64,000 nt of DNA from Chromobotia macracanthus (taxonomy: Eukaryota > Chordata > Actinopteri > Cypriniformes > Botiidae), in contig JAZGTH010000006.1 in NCBI GenBank assembly GCA_036877525.1, positions 14,502,001 through 14,566,000 on the forward strand. Direction: 5' to 3'. The notes under the pieces are model-generated. The model was not told the origin of the DNA. It saw only the letters and a list, made by a program, of their open reading frames with translations, and searched no databases. The position numbers and the translations under genes were made by a program. This document shows positions 1 through 10,639 of this stretch, piece after piece (the first letter of the stretch is position 1; each line of letters starts with the position of its first letter).

Positions 1-1010
1 ATCTATCATCAAGATGATACAGTGGTGATAGGCCTCATCTCCAACAACGAGGCTGCCTACCATGATGAAGTGGAGAAATTAACATTATGGTGCCAAGCTA
101 ATTGTCTCTCTCTGAATGACAATAAAACCAAAGAAATGGTTGTTGATTTTAGCAGGAGGCAGCAGCAGACCTACTCCCCAGTAATCATCAATGGGACCCC
201 TGTGGAGAAAGTGAGCAGCTATAAATATCTCAGTGTGACCATCTCTGAGGATTTAACATGATACGACCACATCCATATGGTCATCAAAAAAGCCAGACAA
301 GGACTGTACCATTTGAGATTACTGAGGAAATTCAGTGTTTCCCCTAGGATCCTGAAAACTTTCTACACTGGGGCTGTAGAGAGTGTATTGACTCAGTGCA
401 TCTCATCATGGTATGGAAACATATCAGTCAAAGATTGTAAAGCTCTTCAGAGAGTGGGGTGCTCAACTGAGCGTATCTATAGGATGGATCTCCCTTCTTT
501 GGATCATATATACACCAGGCGATGCAAAGCTAGGGCTATTAAGCTCCTCAAAGACTCCACCCACCCTGGACACCGGCTGTTCATACTGCTACACTCAAGT
601 AGACGCTTCCGGACCTTGATGGCTAAAACATAGAGACTCAGGAGAAGCTTCTTCCCTTAGGCCATCAGACACTTGGACAAACATACACACTACATTTAAG
701 TGACTCTGGTATAACATGCTAGTTATACCACTTTGCACACTGCATTCCACTTGCACACTGCACTTTATTATAATTTATATAATTCATCTACGCCATCCAC
801 GTACGATTTATTCTGTTGATTACTGGCTACTAGGTTCCCCGCCCCCTTATTCCCCTACCTCCAACTGTATTTTTGTATTTTAAGTACTTTTAAATTTCTT
901 GTGTTTTCACTTTTTAGTATTTATCTGTACAGTCTAACTGAGCATTCAGATACACATTTCACTGTATTCTATATAACTTGTATGTGACAAATAAATCTTG
1001 ACTCTTGAAA
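1..1010 (+). mobile_element. L2-like LINE, 3' part
   Basis: This is the end of a non-LTR retrotransposon that enters from the left edge. Positions 22-261 encode the palm-to-thumb part of a reverse transcriptase, including a 'SLNDNKTKEMVVDF' stretch and an 'INGTPVEKVSSYKYL' stretch. Positions 277-633 continue in another frame with the C-terminal 'KKARQGLYHLRLLRKF', 'SWYGN' and 'LPSLDHIYTRRC' motifs. Internal stops and the frame change show it is dead. From 640 to 1010 there is a 3' UTR that ends in a short TTGAA-like tail, as L2/CR1 elements do. The copy at 34,850-37,490 is the same kind of element. It lies in slc9a8 intron 2. Confidence 0.85.
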
Positions 1011-1079
1011 ACCTTGAAAAACAAGGATACATTTAAAAAAAAAAAGAATAATCCTAAAGAAAACAATATTATTCAGTGT

Positions 1080-1330
1080 CATGTACAGATCGATTGTTTT
1101 CCTTTATAAGACTTTGTCTGGAACTGTGCAGATTAATTTTGTGTTGCCTTTATGTGCTGTTTTTGAATCTCAAATTGACTGCATTTGTGGACTACAATTT
1201 ATGAATTACTAAACCCCCCGGTTCCAACTAAAAATCTTCTTTACTGTTCTACTAAAGAAAAATACATTATGTATGGAATAAGGGTGAGTAAATTAACAGC
1301 TAAATTTAATTTTTGGGTAAACAACCACTT
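1080..1330 (+). repeat. Dispersed cyprinid repeat, copy 1
   Basis: This segment shares blocks with 47,830-48,055, including 'gattaattttgtgttgcct' and 'caactaaaaatcttct', followed by a 'gtgagtaaattaacag'-type end. Both copies end close to an 'aacttatcc' or 'aactatacc' motif. The ending resembles common non-autonomous DNA transposons of cyprinids. Family assignment is from memory only. Confidence 0.5.
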
Positions 1331-1354
1331 GGGTGAACTTATCCAAGAGTTATT

Positions 1355-1700
1355 TACTTAAAGGCACAGTATGTAAGATTTTCTATTAAAGTGTCCTAAA
1401 AACATTTGCACAGCGTTTTATAGAGTATTTGTTAATCCAGAGAAATTCACAATTTTAAATATTGCACCCTTTCTTGTCACTTGCTAAGTTGCTAATATCC
1501 ATAAGCTAGCCTTTTCAAAATTCTGTGGGACGTTCAAATGTACTTTTAGTATGATTGTTTTAAACAGGTGAAACTGTGCTTTATTATCCCACCATTTAAT
1601 TCAATAAATAAAGTGACATGTATGAGTAGTAATTTAGCATTAAACATTATGTTTCTTGTGGCTAATTATAATGCAATAAAATCATGTGATCACACTTAAT
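1355..1700 (+). repeat. Dispersed repeat with 'taaaggcacagtatgtaagat' start
   Basis: The start 'aaggcacagtatgtaagatt' and the following 'ccagagaaattcacaatttt' match, from memory, a very common cyprinid interspersed repeat of DNA-transposon type. No coding capacity is visible. It lies in slc9a8 intron 2. Confidence 0.4.
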
Positions 1701-2734
1701 GTTATAAAACTTTATTAAAATTGGTTTTCTTTATTAAAATAAATTTAATTAAAATGTATTGTTTCCTCCATGAATATGATTTGTTAGTCCCATTGGACTG
1801 ATTTCCATCGGCAGTGGCGATGAAGAACACTTTGTCACAGCGTCCTTGAGCTGCACCTTTGTTACTGTTTTATATATGTGACTGACAATTAAACATTGTG
1901 TGTTTAACATTGATGGTAAATTTAAACAACTGCTGTTGAAACAAACTGTATAATTCCAGCACCCACACACAGTTTAGTAGCCACATCTTTCTGTTTACAG
2001 ATGTCACTGACATGTCAACTGACATTTCCCTATGTGATTTGGCAGCTCAAATTATAAATCACTTTTAATAAACTTACCGTTGCAAATCAGGGTAAGGTAA
2101 GGAGACCATTTTGAACACTGATCTGTTATCTACTTGCTCTATGGGCAGCTTTCATTCCAGTGAAGACAGGTCTTAATGCTGCAAACAATATTCTAGAGAA
2201 TTGTTTGAGGAGCTTTTCTAATTCTAGCATGCTCTGTGCACAATAAACCAAAAATGAAAACTAGATTCACCAGAGTTTGTAAGACCTGAGCTTCATTAGA
2301 TACCTTTGATGTAAATTTAAACCCAGACAACGGACCTGGCCCAACTGCTCAACATTAGAGTGTGACATCCCTGATGCTCTTGTGTCAAAATTGCATTGAA
2401 TTTCCATGTTCCAACATCAGGTTAAAAGTCTTCACATAAGAGTAGAAGTTGATGCCCCTGCTTTCTTTGTCAAAGCATTTGTTCATGGGTCATCAAGTGT
2501 ACCACTCAGAAAACCTCAAAAAGACCTGACCATGTCCTATTAGCGAAATCATTGTCTCTATTATTAATCTTTTAATTGCTCCACTCTATAAACACTGTCA
2601 ACAAGAAATGGAGCTACACCCATAGTAATTCCTTGCCTTTGATAAAATGTGCTGATTTGAGTTTCTCTTCCACAATAAAACTTCATAACCACTACAATAT
2701 TTGTTATGCCTTTGAAATAACTGTTTTTACGCAC
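1701..2734. other. slc9a8 intron 2, no recognisable content
   Basis: AT-rich intronic sequence with no open frame that resembles a known protein. The 73-codon minus-strand frame at 1749-1970 has no recognisable motif. Confidence 0.5.
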
Positions 2735-2913
2735 CAATGACTAGCAGGCTGAAGAAGATGGTCATGCCACTAGACTGCTCCTCTTCCTGGGCTTTGACCC
2801 CGGTCTGCACCGGCAGGATGGGCTCATTTTTAAGAAGCACAGGGCTTGTGGGCTTGGGCACAGATGTTGTTGTGTGTACAGTTTCATTGCCGGAGGTTTC
2901 TGTGTCATTTAAT
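2735..2913 (-). CDS. slc9a8: slc9a8 exon 2 (Na+/H+ exchanger 8)
   Basis: This exon encodes the segment ending 'PILPVQTG', 'EEEQSSGMTIFFSLLVI', which is the signature at the start of the first membrane helix of NHE8. NHE8 is an electroneutral Na+(K+)/H+ exchanger of Golgi and endosomes, and of apical membrane in some epithelia. On the minus strand the exon follows a 'ctgccag' acceptor and ends at a 'GTGCGT' donor. It is 179 nt long; its first base completes the codon opened by exon 1 and its last base opens an alanine-type codon, the phase expected before the conserved helix. Upstream of the helix the exon encodes a Thr/Pro-rich linker with NDT and NET sequons, consistent with a lumenal glycosylated stretch. 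The remaining exons must lie left of the window, since none is found at 1-2734. Confidence 0.93.
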
Positions 2914-3219
2914 CTGGCAGATTAGAACATACATCACATGCATTCAAATACTACCTTTCATGACATTCATAACAATTTTTCGACGTCATTTTTTTTAAAA
3001 GCCTCGGTGATATACAGTGGTAATGTTAATACCGTGATATGTACCACTAACTCATCAACACTGTGGTATCTGCAGTGTTTCAAGTTACTTGTTACTCCAT
3101 TTAAATAATACAGCTGTACTGCCCTAGCACTTAGGAATGGCAGAGTAGTAGCACATCACCATATCCATCGTATGCCATCATACTATTACCAGTAAGATTA
3201 ATATGTAATAATCAGATAC

Positions 3220-3413
3220 CTGATAAGCTGTTCTGTGTGTCCATCAGCGTTACTTTGATCCTGTATATCACTGTCAGCTTTATCACTGACAGATTCTTCT
3301 TCAGTTTGACTGTGTGTTTGATCCTCTGCCACAGCAAACTGCCCGCGATCAGCCCTCAGCGCAATGAAAAGTAATACAAAGATCACAACAGTGCAACGAC
3401 TTACACTCTTCAT
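3220..3413 (-). CDS. slc9a8: slc9a8 exon 1 (N-terminus)
   Basis: This exon encodes about 64 residues. It opens with Met-Lys-Ser-Val and a hydrophobic run 'CTVVIFVLLFIAL', which looks like a signal peptide or signal anchor, followed by an acidic, Ser/Gln-rich stretch. The donor 'CAG|GTATCTG' at 3220/3219 leaves two bases, which join exon 2 in frame as Arg-Leu-Asn-Asp. Two further in-frame ATG codons lie upstream (from 3431), so the true start could add six residues. I chose 3413 because it places the basic residue and hydrophobic core directly after the Met. The N-terminal part is poorly conserved in this family; identification rests on the splice to exon 2. Confidence 0.8.
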
Positions 3414-4080
3414 GATTATAAACATACACAAAACATTTAAACATTGAAAGAAAACCGCAAAATCATGTCGCCACGATCCATGTTTTGCAAGATTCGTCAG
3501 CGTTACTATGTTCCTGGAAATTTAGAGAACGATGGGAAATGTAGTTTTCATTTGTGTTTCTTTTCCCCTTTTTCTCAGGAATTATAAATACAGCTATAAA
3601 TAAAATAAATATATCGAATGATAGTGAATAAAAAGCGAAGTAATTTAACATGTATATAATTTCTATAATATCTACAAAAGGTGTGAATTTTATCGTCACA
3701 CGAATGCGTAAGCTCTGGCGTCACAGTGCAGTAATGAACACTGGGTGTTGTAGTTCATTGATAAATGGGCGTGTCCACAATGCGCAAATGTGTGACGCAA
3801 AACTGTGACCATTCCTCGAACATTAGAGATTTTAAATTAATTTTAGCACAAACGGATGCTATTTCTTTAGCAAGATGACTGCATGAAACAATTCCTGAAA
3901 CAATTCCACACAAAATGTCCATTTAGAATTGTCTTAATATCAATATTTCTAATAAGGTTTGAAAATATTAGTGCTCAATCACTTTTCAAATTAAATTAAA
4001 TAGGCAATTATGATGCTGTGCATAAACATTTCTCTTGGGGATACGAAAGTGCATTTATACCTGCCCTCTGTGTCTACAGC
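3414..4080 (-). promoter_or_regulatory. Likely slc9a8 promoter region
   Basis: This is the DNA directly upstream of slc9a8 exon 1. On the minus strand it carries two copies of an 'AACTACAnnnCCCA'-type motif, at 3546-3533 (AACTACATTTCCCA) and 3755-3742 (AACTACAACACCCA). These resemble the ZNF143-associated ACTACAATTCCC promoter motif. There are also several TGACG/CGTCA half-sites near 3694-3800 and CpGs clustered around 3700-3800. No TATA box is well placed. The promoter call is inference from position and motifs. Confidence 0.5.
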
Positions 4081-4433
4081 CTCTATCCACCTTCCCCATT
4101 TCCCATGTCTTACGAGTTACGACCCTGTTACATTTAAATTGCAATAGCAATTACTAGAACATAAGTGTTTTGTCGCTTTAAATTCTCAGTTCTGAGGCTT
4201 TCGTCTACGTATGCTAGAGAGAGTGTTATCAGAGAGTTTTTCATGTATGTTGACTAACTCCTGCATCTCAAGTAAAGACACATTTGTTAAACTGATCCTT
4301 TGTCTCACGGCTCGTCATCCAACATGGTGTCAGAAGTGGTCTGCGCAGAATCGTGACGACGGCGAAGCAGAAAAAAAGTCTTCCATCGTGCATCCACACA
4401 GTAAAGTGTCGGAGATCGTCGCATGATAAATTA

Positions 4434-4640
4434 TGGTTGAAGACTTCCGCAGACCCGATTCTCTTGTATTTGATGGCAATATTGCCGAAAATTGGCGTGT
4501 TTTGAACAGGTATTCGATATATTCATTGCCGCGGCACACTCGGAGAAAGAGCCTCTCACCAAAGCTTTCATACTGCTTAACCTGGCCGGTTTGGAAGCAA
4601 ATAAACGTGAACGAACATTCGTGTATGCACCCTCGGTGAA
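4434..4640 (+). pseudogene. Gypsy Gag N-terminal remnant
   Basis: The frame opens with 'MVEDFRRPDSLVFDGNIAEN' and then Trp-Arg, a typical Gypsy Gag start in fish ('FDGN.AENW'). A frameshift near 4500 moves the rest ('FDIFIAAAHSEKEPLTKAF') to a neighbouring frame. Around 4640 the reading passes straight into reverse-transcriptase sequence, so about 2 kb of the element appears deleted here. Confidence 0.65.
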
Positions 4641-5303
4641 AACCCAGAAAAAAACTAAAGCAATCACGGAAATGCAGCCACCAGAAAATATTACTGTATT
4701 GCAACGCTTCCTGGGTGTGATCAATTACTTAGGAAAATTCATACCGAACCTCAGTGAGCTGTCCGCCCCCCTGTGTGAGTTGACCTGCAAAACAGAATGG
4801 TGCTGGTTTAAACAACGTTAGGATGCTTTTGACAGTCTAAAGCACACAATTTCCAGTCCACCAACCAAAAATCTGTCACACTCACCTGCGATGCTTCCCA
4901 GTTGGCCTTGGAGCTTCAGGAAGGTGCTCTAGTCGCTTACGCTTCATGGACACTGACCCAGACAGAAGTGCATTATGCACAGATCAAAAAAGAACTTCTG
5001 GCGGTGGAATTTGCATGCACCAAATTCAACGACTACATATATGGTAAACAAATTCACATTGAAACAGACCACCAGCTGCTAGTAACTATCCTCAACAAGC
5101 CCATCTACACAGCTCCAGCGAGACTGCAACGCATGATGCTAAGATTGCAGAAATACAACTTCACAATCACATACAGGAAAGGGAAACAGATGTACCTTGC
5201 CGACACGCTGTCACATTCCCCTAGAGCCTGTCCGAATGAACTCTATGATGATTCAGCTGACTTTGAAGTCATGTCAGCCGGCACATCTTGTCTTCCAGAC
5301 TGA
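4640..5303 (+). pseudogene. Gypsy RT thumb and RNase H remnant
   Basis: 'VLQRFLGVINYLGKFIPNLS' is the thumb motif of Gypsy reverse transcriptase. After a stop at about 4820 and a frame change come the RNase H blocks 'LTQTEVHYAQIKKELLAVEF', 'HIETDHQLLVTIL' and 'ITYRKGKQMYLADTLS'. The first Asp block of RNase H is corrupted (near 4890). No intact protein can be made. Confidence 0.8.
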
Positions 5304-5393
5304 AAGAGCTACAAACTCATACTGTGTAGGACCCAGTTCTTCAACGCCTTTGCCGTATTCTCAAGTCAGGATGGCCATCTAGCCAGTCAAAGC

Positions 5394-6500
5394 TTGCCTG
5401 TAGAAATTTGTGAGTATTTTGTCTTCAGGAATGAACTCACAGCTGATGAAGATGTACTCATGAAGGGACAGAGAATAGTTGTTCCTGAATCACTATGTGG
5501 TGAGTACATCACAATTATTCACAGAGGCCTCCCCGGTCTTGAGGCAACCAAGTGCCAGGCACAAGGCATTGTGTTCTGGCCTGCTCTTACTAAAGACACA
5601 AATAAGGTGTTGTCGTGCTTTATCTGTAACAGTCTGAAGCCCCATCAACAAAAAAAGCCTCTTCACTTACACCACATCCCAGATCTCATGATCAACAGTG
5701 GCTACGGATATCTTTGAGTGGAATGGTCAACACTACCTCGCACTTGTTGACTCATATTCGGGATCGTTCGAAATTGATTTGCTTTGTGACCTGTCCTCCA
5801 GCACAGTGATCACAAAACTCAAAAGGCACTTTTCTGTTCATGGGAGTCTGCACAAAGTCCTTTCAGACAACGGCACCCAATTTACAAGCCAACGGTTCAA
5901 AGAATTCGCTACAGCTTGGGATTTCACACACATCACCAGTAGCCCGAAATATCCACAAGCCAACGGGCTAGCTGAGAGGGCAGTGCGCAGTGCAAAACAG
6001 CTAATGGAGAAATCCAAAAGAGATGGATCGGATGTGTTTCAAAACTTGCTCAACATCAGAAACATTACACAAGACCAGACTCTGGGTTCTCCTGCAGGGA
6101 GATTAATGTCCAGGCAGACTCGAACAACACTACCAATCAGCAAAGTCCGTTCTTGTGCCAACCTCAAAAAAACAACATCGCTGTCAAGGATCAACTCTCA
6201 AAAATGCGGCAACGTCAAAAGACATACTATGACAAATCTAGCAAAGCACTCCAACCACTCTTGCAAGGTGAAGTAGTGAGACTCACAACTTCCAAAGGCC
6301 ATGATCGAATCGGACTGGTCAAACAACTCTGTGACGAACCAAGATCATATCTTGTACAGTCAGAAGGAAAAGAATACAGACGAAACGAAAACATATCCTT
6401 CCAGTCTCAGAGCTGCCACCACAACAGCTCAAGAACAGTGAGATGTCACTTCTCTGTCCAGGCCTTCTCTGCCGAGTCCAAACACCCTACCCCAGATTAA
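5394..6500 (+). pseudogene. Gypsy integrase remnant
   Basis: The zinc-binding region is visible as 'IIHRGLPGLEATKCQ' and 'VLSCFICN'. The first His and the spacing are degraded. The DDE core follows after a frame change at about 5700: the first Asp in 'ATDIFEWNGQHYLALVD', the second in 'VLSDNGTQFTSQRF', the Glu in 'PQANGLAERAVR'. A further frame change near 6150 leads into a C-terminal tail ('QKTYYDKSSKAL'). The catalytic triad survives but the frame is broken. Confidence 0.82.
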
Positions 6501-6620
6501 GTCGGAGAACAATGCACCTCACAAGAAAGCAAGAAGAAACCATTTACAGAACATTTTACAAAAACTCTTCCCAAAACTCCATATGTGACCAGAGTGGGTC
6601 ACCTTTGCAAACCAAACCCT

Positions 6621-7350
6621 AAATACATGTACTGAGAAAAGAGGAAGGGAAAATGTCCATTCATTGAATAACAATGTTGAATGTGTAAAAGTTGTTTAAT
6701 TTATGTTTAAAATGTGAGCTGTTAAATCTTTTAACTCAGTTTTCTCTAAAAAAAAAGTTCTAGAAGAATAGTCAGTGCAAGTATTCTTAAGAATACTTAA
6801 GTTCACATTCTGACAGCATTCAAACATTTGATTATGACTAATCAAGGACTTACAGACATTTTTTTAAATTTACTTTTGAAACCCATTTTTAAAAAAAAAC
6901 TATGTTTGGATTTGATTCTCATGCACATGTGACAGAGCATTATGCAATAGGACAAGGCCTATCTCTAATATCTTGTGGAGAGTATGGGAAGCCAATGATA
7001 TCAAATTGAAAGCATCTAGGTCCAGTTCCAAAAGAACCAATTGTTTCAACATGCACTTAGAATTACGTGCATTATATCTTGAGGTGTTTGTTGGATTAAA
7101 CTGAAGGCAGGGAAATCCATTACTTTGCTCCTTCAGTTTATTCCAAATGTTGTTTTAAGGCTGTTCCTGAGAAACTCAATGCTGGCTTTCTCAATGTCAC
7201 TGCACAGAGGGTTTAGAGGAAAATAAAGGGTGTGATAGCATGAGTTTGGCATCTATGATGTCATTAAAATATCCACTGCTGCGTTTCTGAGGTCCATCAT
7301 TTATCATTGTAAAGATTTTTAGGAGAGACAGTAATTGTTCTAAACTCTTT
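6621..7350. other. Intergenic, nothing recognised
   Basis: AT-rich DNA with homopolymer runs. It may contain the decayed 3' LTR of the Gypsy element to its left, but I see no repeat pair to prove this. Confidence 0.4.
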
Positions 7351-7356
7351 ATCAGT

Positions 7357-7420
7357 GGTATATAATGGAAACATTTGTTTTTTATGTAGAGGTATATAAT
7401 GGAAACATTTGTTTTTTATG
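7357..7420. repeat. Two-copy tandem repeat, 30-bp unit
   Basis: A 30-base unit starting 'ggtatataatggaaacattt' occurs at 7357-7386 and again, identical, at 7391-7420, separated by 'taga'. Identity of the two copies suggests a recent duplication. Confidence 0.9.
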
Positions 7421-7623
7421 CTCTTTTTTCTCTTTTTTTGGCAGGATGCTGCTAATCCAACTGAAACTTCTTTTGCTTCCACAAAACTGAATTTTCTTTT
7501 TTGACACTGTCTTGCCTGTATGCTGTTGAAATGGCAGCAAATGGATCTTTAAAACATTCAAAGATTCCCAAATTCTGAATGTCTGTTGAACACTGTTTGT
7601 AGCTGACTCCTCCAGCTGTTCTA

Positions 7624-7643
7624 TACATATACATATACATATA
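7624..7643. repeat. (CATATA)n microsatellite
   Basis: Three to four copies of 'catata'. A looser TATACA/CACA stretch follows at 7773-7815. Confidence 0.7.
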
Positions 7644-7813
7644 GCTTGATACTCCTGAACTGCTGCCACGTCTTTCACACCACTCTGAGGGGAAAAAAAC
7701 TTTAGTAGCAGGGATATACACTGCAAATTACATAATTAAATAAGAACAAATCATTGTGTCATTATTTGTGAATGTGTGTGTGTTATATATACACATGTAT
7801 ACATATACACACA

Positions 7814-8198
7814 CACTGCCGCTCATTAAGACTGCATATATTTGATCAAAAATACATAAAAAACAATAATACTGCAAAATATTATTATAATATAAAATAA
7901 TGGTTTCTATTTTAATATACACTAAAATATTTTTTTCCTGTGATGCAAAGCTGAATTTTCATTAGCCATTACTCCAATCTTCAGTGTCACATGATCCTTC
8001 AGAAATCATTCTAATATGCTGGTTTATTATTAGAATTATCAATGTTGGCAACAGTTATATATACATCTTTTCTAACAATATAAGTCTTTGCTATCATTTT
8101 TTTTTATCAATTTAACATCCTTGCTGAATAAAAGTAATAATTCCTTTCAAAAAAAGAATAAAAATTTACCGACCCCAACCTTCTGAACTGTAGTGTAT
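7814..8198 (+). repeat. Non-autonomous DNA transposon (MITE-like), copy A
   Basis: Contains the block 'cttcagtgtcacatgatcct' followed by 'tcagaaatcattctaatatg', then 'ccttgctgaataaaag' and the end 'accgaccccaaccttctgaa'. From memory these are hallmarks of a very abundant cyprinid MITE whose ends read 'acactac...gttcaaaagtttgggg'. No coding capacity. Confidence 0.75.
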
Positions 8199-8208
8199 AT
8201 TGTTAGAA

Positions 8209-8603
8209 AAAAATTCTCTCTTAAATAAATACTGTTCTTTTTAACTTTTTATTCATCAAAGAATCCTGAAAAAAGTATCACAGGTTCCAAAAAAATTTAA
8301 GTGCAACTTACCTGTTTAACTTTAACTGTTTCCAGCACTGAAAATAAATCATATTAGAATGATTTCTGAAGGTTAATGCGACACTGAATACTGGAGTAAT
8401 GGTGCTAAAAATTTCAGTTTTGATCACAGAAATAAAATAATTTATGTATATTAACATGTTGTTTATATTGCAATATTTCACAATATTAAATTTTTTTCAG
8501 TATTTTTGATCAAATAAACGCAGCCTTGGTGAGCATTAGTGACATATTACCATAAAAAGCATTAAAAATCCTAATGATCCCAAACTTTTGACCAGCAGTG
8601 TAT
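8209..8603 (-). repeat. Non-autonomous DNA transposon (MITE-like), copy B, inverted
   Basis: This is the same family as the preceding copy, in the opposite orientation. 'catattagaatgatttctga' at 8350 is the reverse complement of the block near 8005, and the right end 'gatcccaaacttttgaccag' mirrors the terminal motif. The two copies face each other across about 10 bp. Confidence 0.75.
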
Positions 8604-9230
8604 AAAACCCTGTCATAAAGGCAAAAAGAAATATTTTAGAAATCTGTCAAAAAAATAAAACAAAAAAACTTTGTCATTTATTCGGCAAACAAGAAGCTGA
8701 AATAAATCAAACTAAAATATTCTTTATTTACACATAATAACCAAAAAGCTTAATATTTTGTATGACCTCCTTGGGCTTGATAACAGCTTGCATCCTTGCT
8801 GGCACTGATTGTATGTACTATTATGTAATTGGACATCTGAATGAAAATAAATAAATTAATTAAAATAATATTGTAATAAAGTGCTTTATTATTTTTCTGC
8901 CTTTCTTGTAAACAAACAGTTAATTCAAAAATTCATGGATAACAACAATAATTATATTTAAGCATTAGGAATACTACTGTGACTAAAGCGCTACTGTCAC
9001 ACATACTGATACTGACATAAAAATTTGTTTTGGTAATCACAAACACAGTTTACGGCAGCTGTGGCTCAAACCTTACAATAGGTGGTTGTCTAATAAATAA
9101 TAAACTCAAGGACTGTGTGTGTGTTCATACATACATACACAATATTAACAGAACATTTTGTTAGATTTTTCTTATTTATCGATTCATTGATACTAACATG
9201 TGAGAGATGATGTTTCTCTCTAGCAGTCAT
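8604..9230. other. Intergenic, nothing firmly recognised
   Basis: AT-rich sequence. 'tatgacctccttgggcttga' at 8761 recalls the spacer of some Tc1/mariner-derived repeats, but I could not match ends. Confidence 0.35.
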
Positions 9231-9239
9231 CACAACAGC

Positions 9240-9790
9240 AGTGGCATGTCTGGACAGCATATCATCACTTGATAATTCAACATTCTACACAGGAAAATAA
9301 ATCTTAACTGTATAATAATTGCATTATATAAAGGACTGTGAAATGATAGTAACAATATAAGATCAAAGTTATTCATTTACTGTGGTTTCTTTGGGAAGGC
9401 ATGAAGAACATGAGTCATCCGAAGGCCTGTTTGGAATGAGTAGAGTGGGTTTCCAATCTGAAGTTTCATTCAGTACATCCTGTGTTTCCAGGTTCTGAGG
9501 CATAGGCAAAACAGAGTTACTGCTTAAGCCGGATAACTGTTTCACCAGTGTCAAAAGAGTCAAAATCACGGAAATGTTTCACAGGAACAGAAAGAGAGGG
9601 TTGTAGATTCGCAGTGTTTCCTAATGTCGTTCCATTATCTGGACTGTTACTTAGGTTCCGTGTATCCTGTGCCACCAATGTTGCTGGATGTCTCGTGTAA
9701 CGTCAATGATCTCTCTCTCCGAAGTGACTTGCTCCTGCTCATGCCATCTAGATATTGTGTGTGTGTTCGTCTGAAGTGATACCAAAAAGA
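9240..9790 (-). other. Candidate exons of an unidentified minus-strand gene
   Basis: Three stretches look exon-like on the minus strand. (1) From about 9730 down to 9532 a frame is open for roughly 70 codons, ending 'VKHFRDFDSFDTGETVIRLK', and followed by 'GTAACT'. (2) After a pyrimidine-rich 'ttttgcctatgcctcag', about 9501-9369 encodes 'NLETQDVLNETSDWKPTLLI' and continues to a 'GTAAAT'. (3) After 'cctgtgtag' a frame opens at about 9283 with 'NVELSSDDMLSRHATAVV'. I recognise no family. The frames do not join cleanly: the gap between (1) and (2) is only 26 nt, too short for a normal intron, so they would be alternatives or a decayed gene. CpG-bearing DNA at 9950-10,080 could be its promoter. 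Confidence 0.25.
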
Positions 9791-9799
9791 GTTGAAGAC

Positions 9800-10639
9800 T
9801 CGGTATCAATCAATTTTCTCCGGTGAAATTAAATTAAGATTTCGTATCTCTGATAAAACATCTCAAATACTAAGTATAAAATCAATGACAAAATGTCTCT
9901 TTTAGCCACAATTTTCAGTTAAATCCGGAAAGCGTCTATTATTACACGCCAAACCAAACACGAAAAACACAGGAAATTAGAAAACGTGGGCTTGGGCATT
10001 GCGCAATAGTGCTTTGACCTTTGACTCATTAACGTTAAAACGCATGTGCAATCAGCGCGCCTGGAAAAAACACATCCTTGAAATTAAGTTAATTTTACTG
10101 AACATTTTACAAAGTTCAATCTCTTTCTCGAGATCTGTTTAATAAATCTTTTCAAAATAATTTTGCTTTCCAGTCCTTAGTTGTACTAATAAGTGCTAAT
10201 GTATTAGTTGCAATACTTATAAATGTATTTGTAAGTATTTATTTATATCCAAACATGATTTCATTTTTTTTGTGAGATCATCATGGGGCATTATCATTTA
10301 TGATGTTGACTTTATCATTTGTATTCAGTGTCATTAGTCAACCATTTTACAACATTTTTTACAGCACTTATCAATCATGTTACAACATGCACTAAGAATG
10401 TTTTAATTTAAACGTGTATACACTAATATTGATTATTGCATAATGAACAAAAAATTAACAGTTGTACTGCTATTAGTCAATGTTATTAAATGCATTAAAC
10501 TCTTTAATGCTGGCTTTTTTGTAATGCCTGATATTTTTACTGATGCTAACAAAAAGAACCTTGTCTTTTTGTTGAAGTGTTAAGGATATTTTATCATTAT
10601 TGCCTGTTTGTTTCACTACATTGTTGTGGGAAAAGCCTG
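9800..10639. other. Intergenic, possible weak promoter
   Basis: The stretch 9960-10,070 is locally CpG-bearing ('agcgcgcctgg' near 10,055) in otherwise AT-rich DNA. No coding frame or repeat is recognised in the rest. Confidence 0.3.

Larger units (their letters stand above)
4085..6620 (+). mobile_element. Ty3/Gypsy LTR retrotransposon, internally deleted
   Basis: A plus-strand element with a probable 5' LTR remnant at about 4085-4325, a candidate primer-binding region 'tggtgtcagaagtgg' at 4325-4339, a start of Gag, then RNase H and integrase. The coding order RT thumb, RNase H, integrase is that of Ty3/Gypsy. Most of gag and all of protease and the RT palm are missing. No matching 3' LTR is visible after 6600. 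It inserted between slc9a8 and the rest of the window, about 0.7 kb from slc9a8 exon 1. Confidence 0.8.

Noticed and set aside
1749..1970. 73-codon minus-strand frame in slc9a8 intron 2
   Set aside because: No splice sites in phase with slc9a8 and no recognisable protein.
4330..4724. Minus-strand frames of 124 and 97 codons
   Set aside because: They lie antisense to a readable Gypsy Gag and RT and have no motif of their own.
7357..7420. Repeat units as a CRISPR array
   Set aside because: Only two units with a 4-base spacer, in a eukaryotic context.
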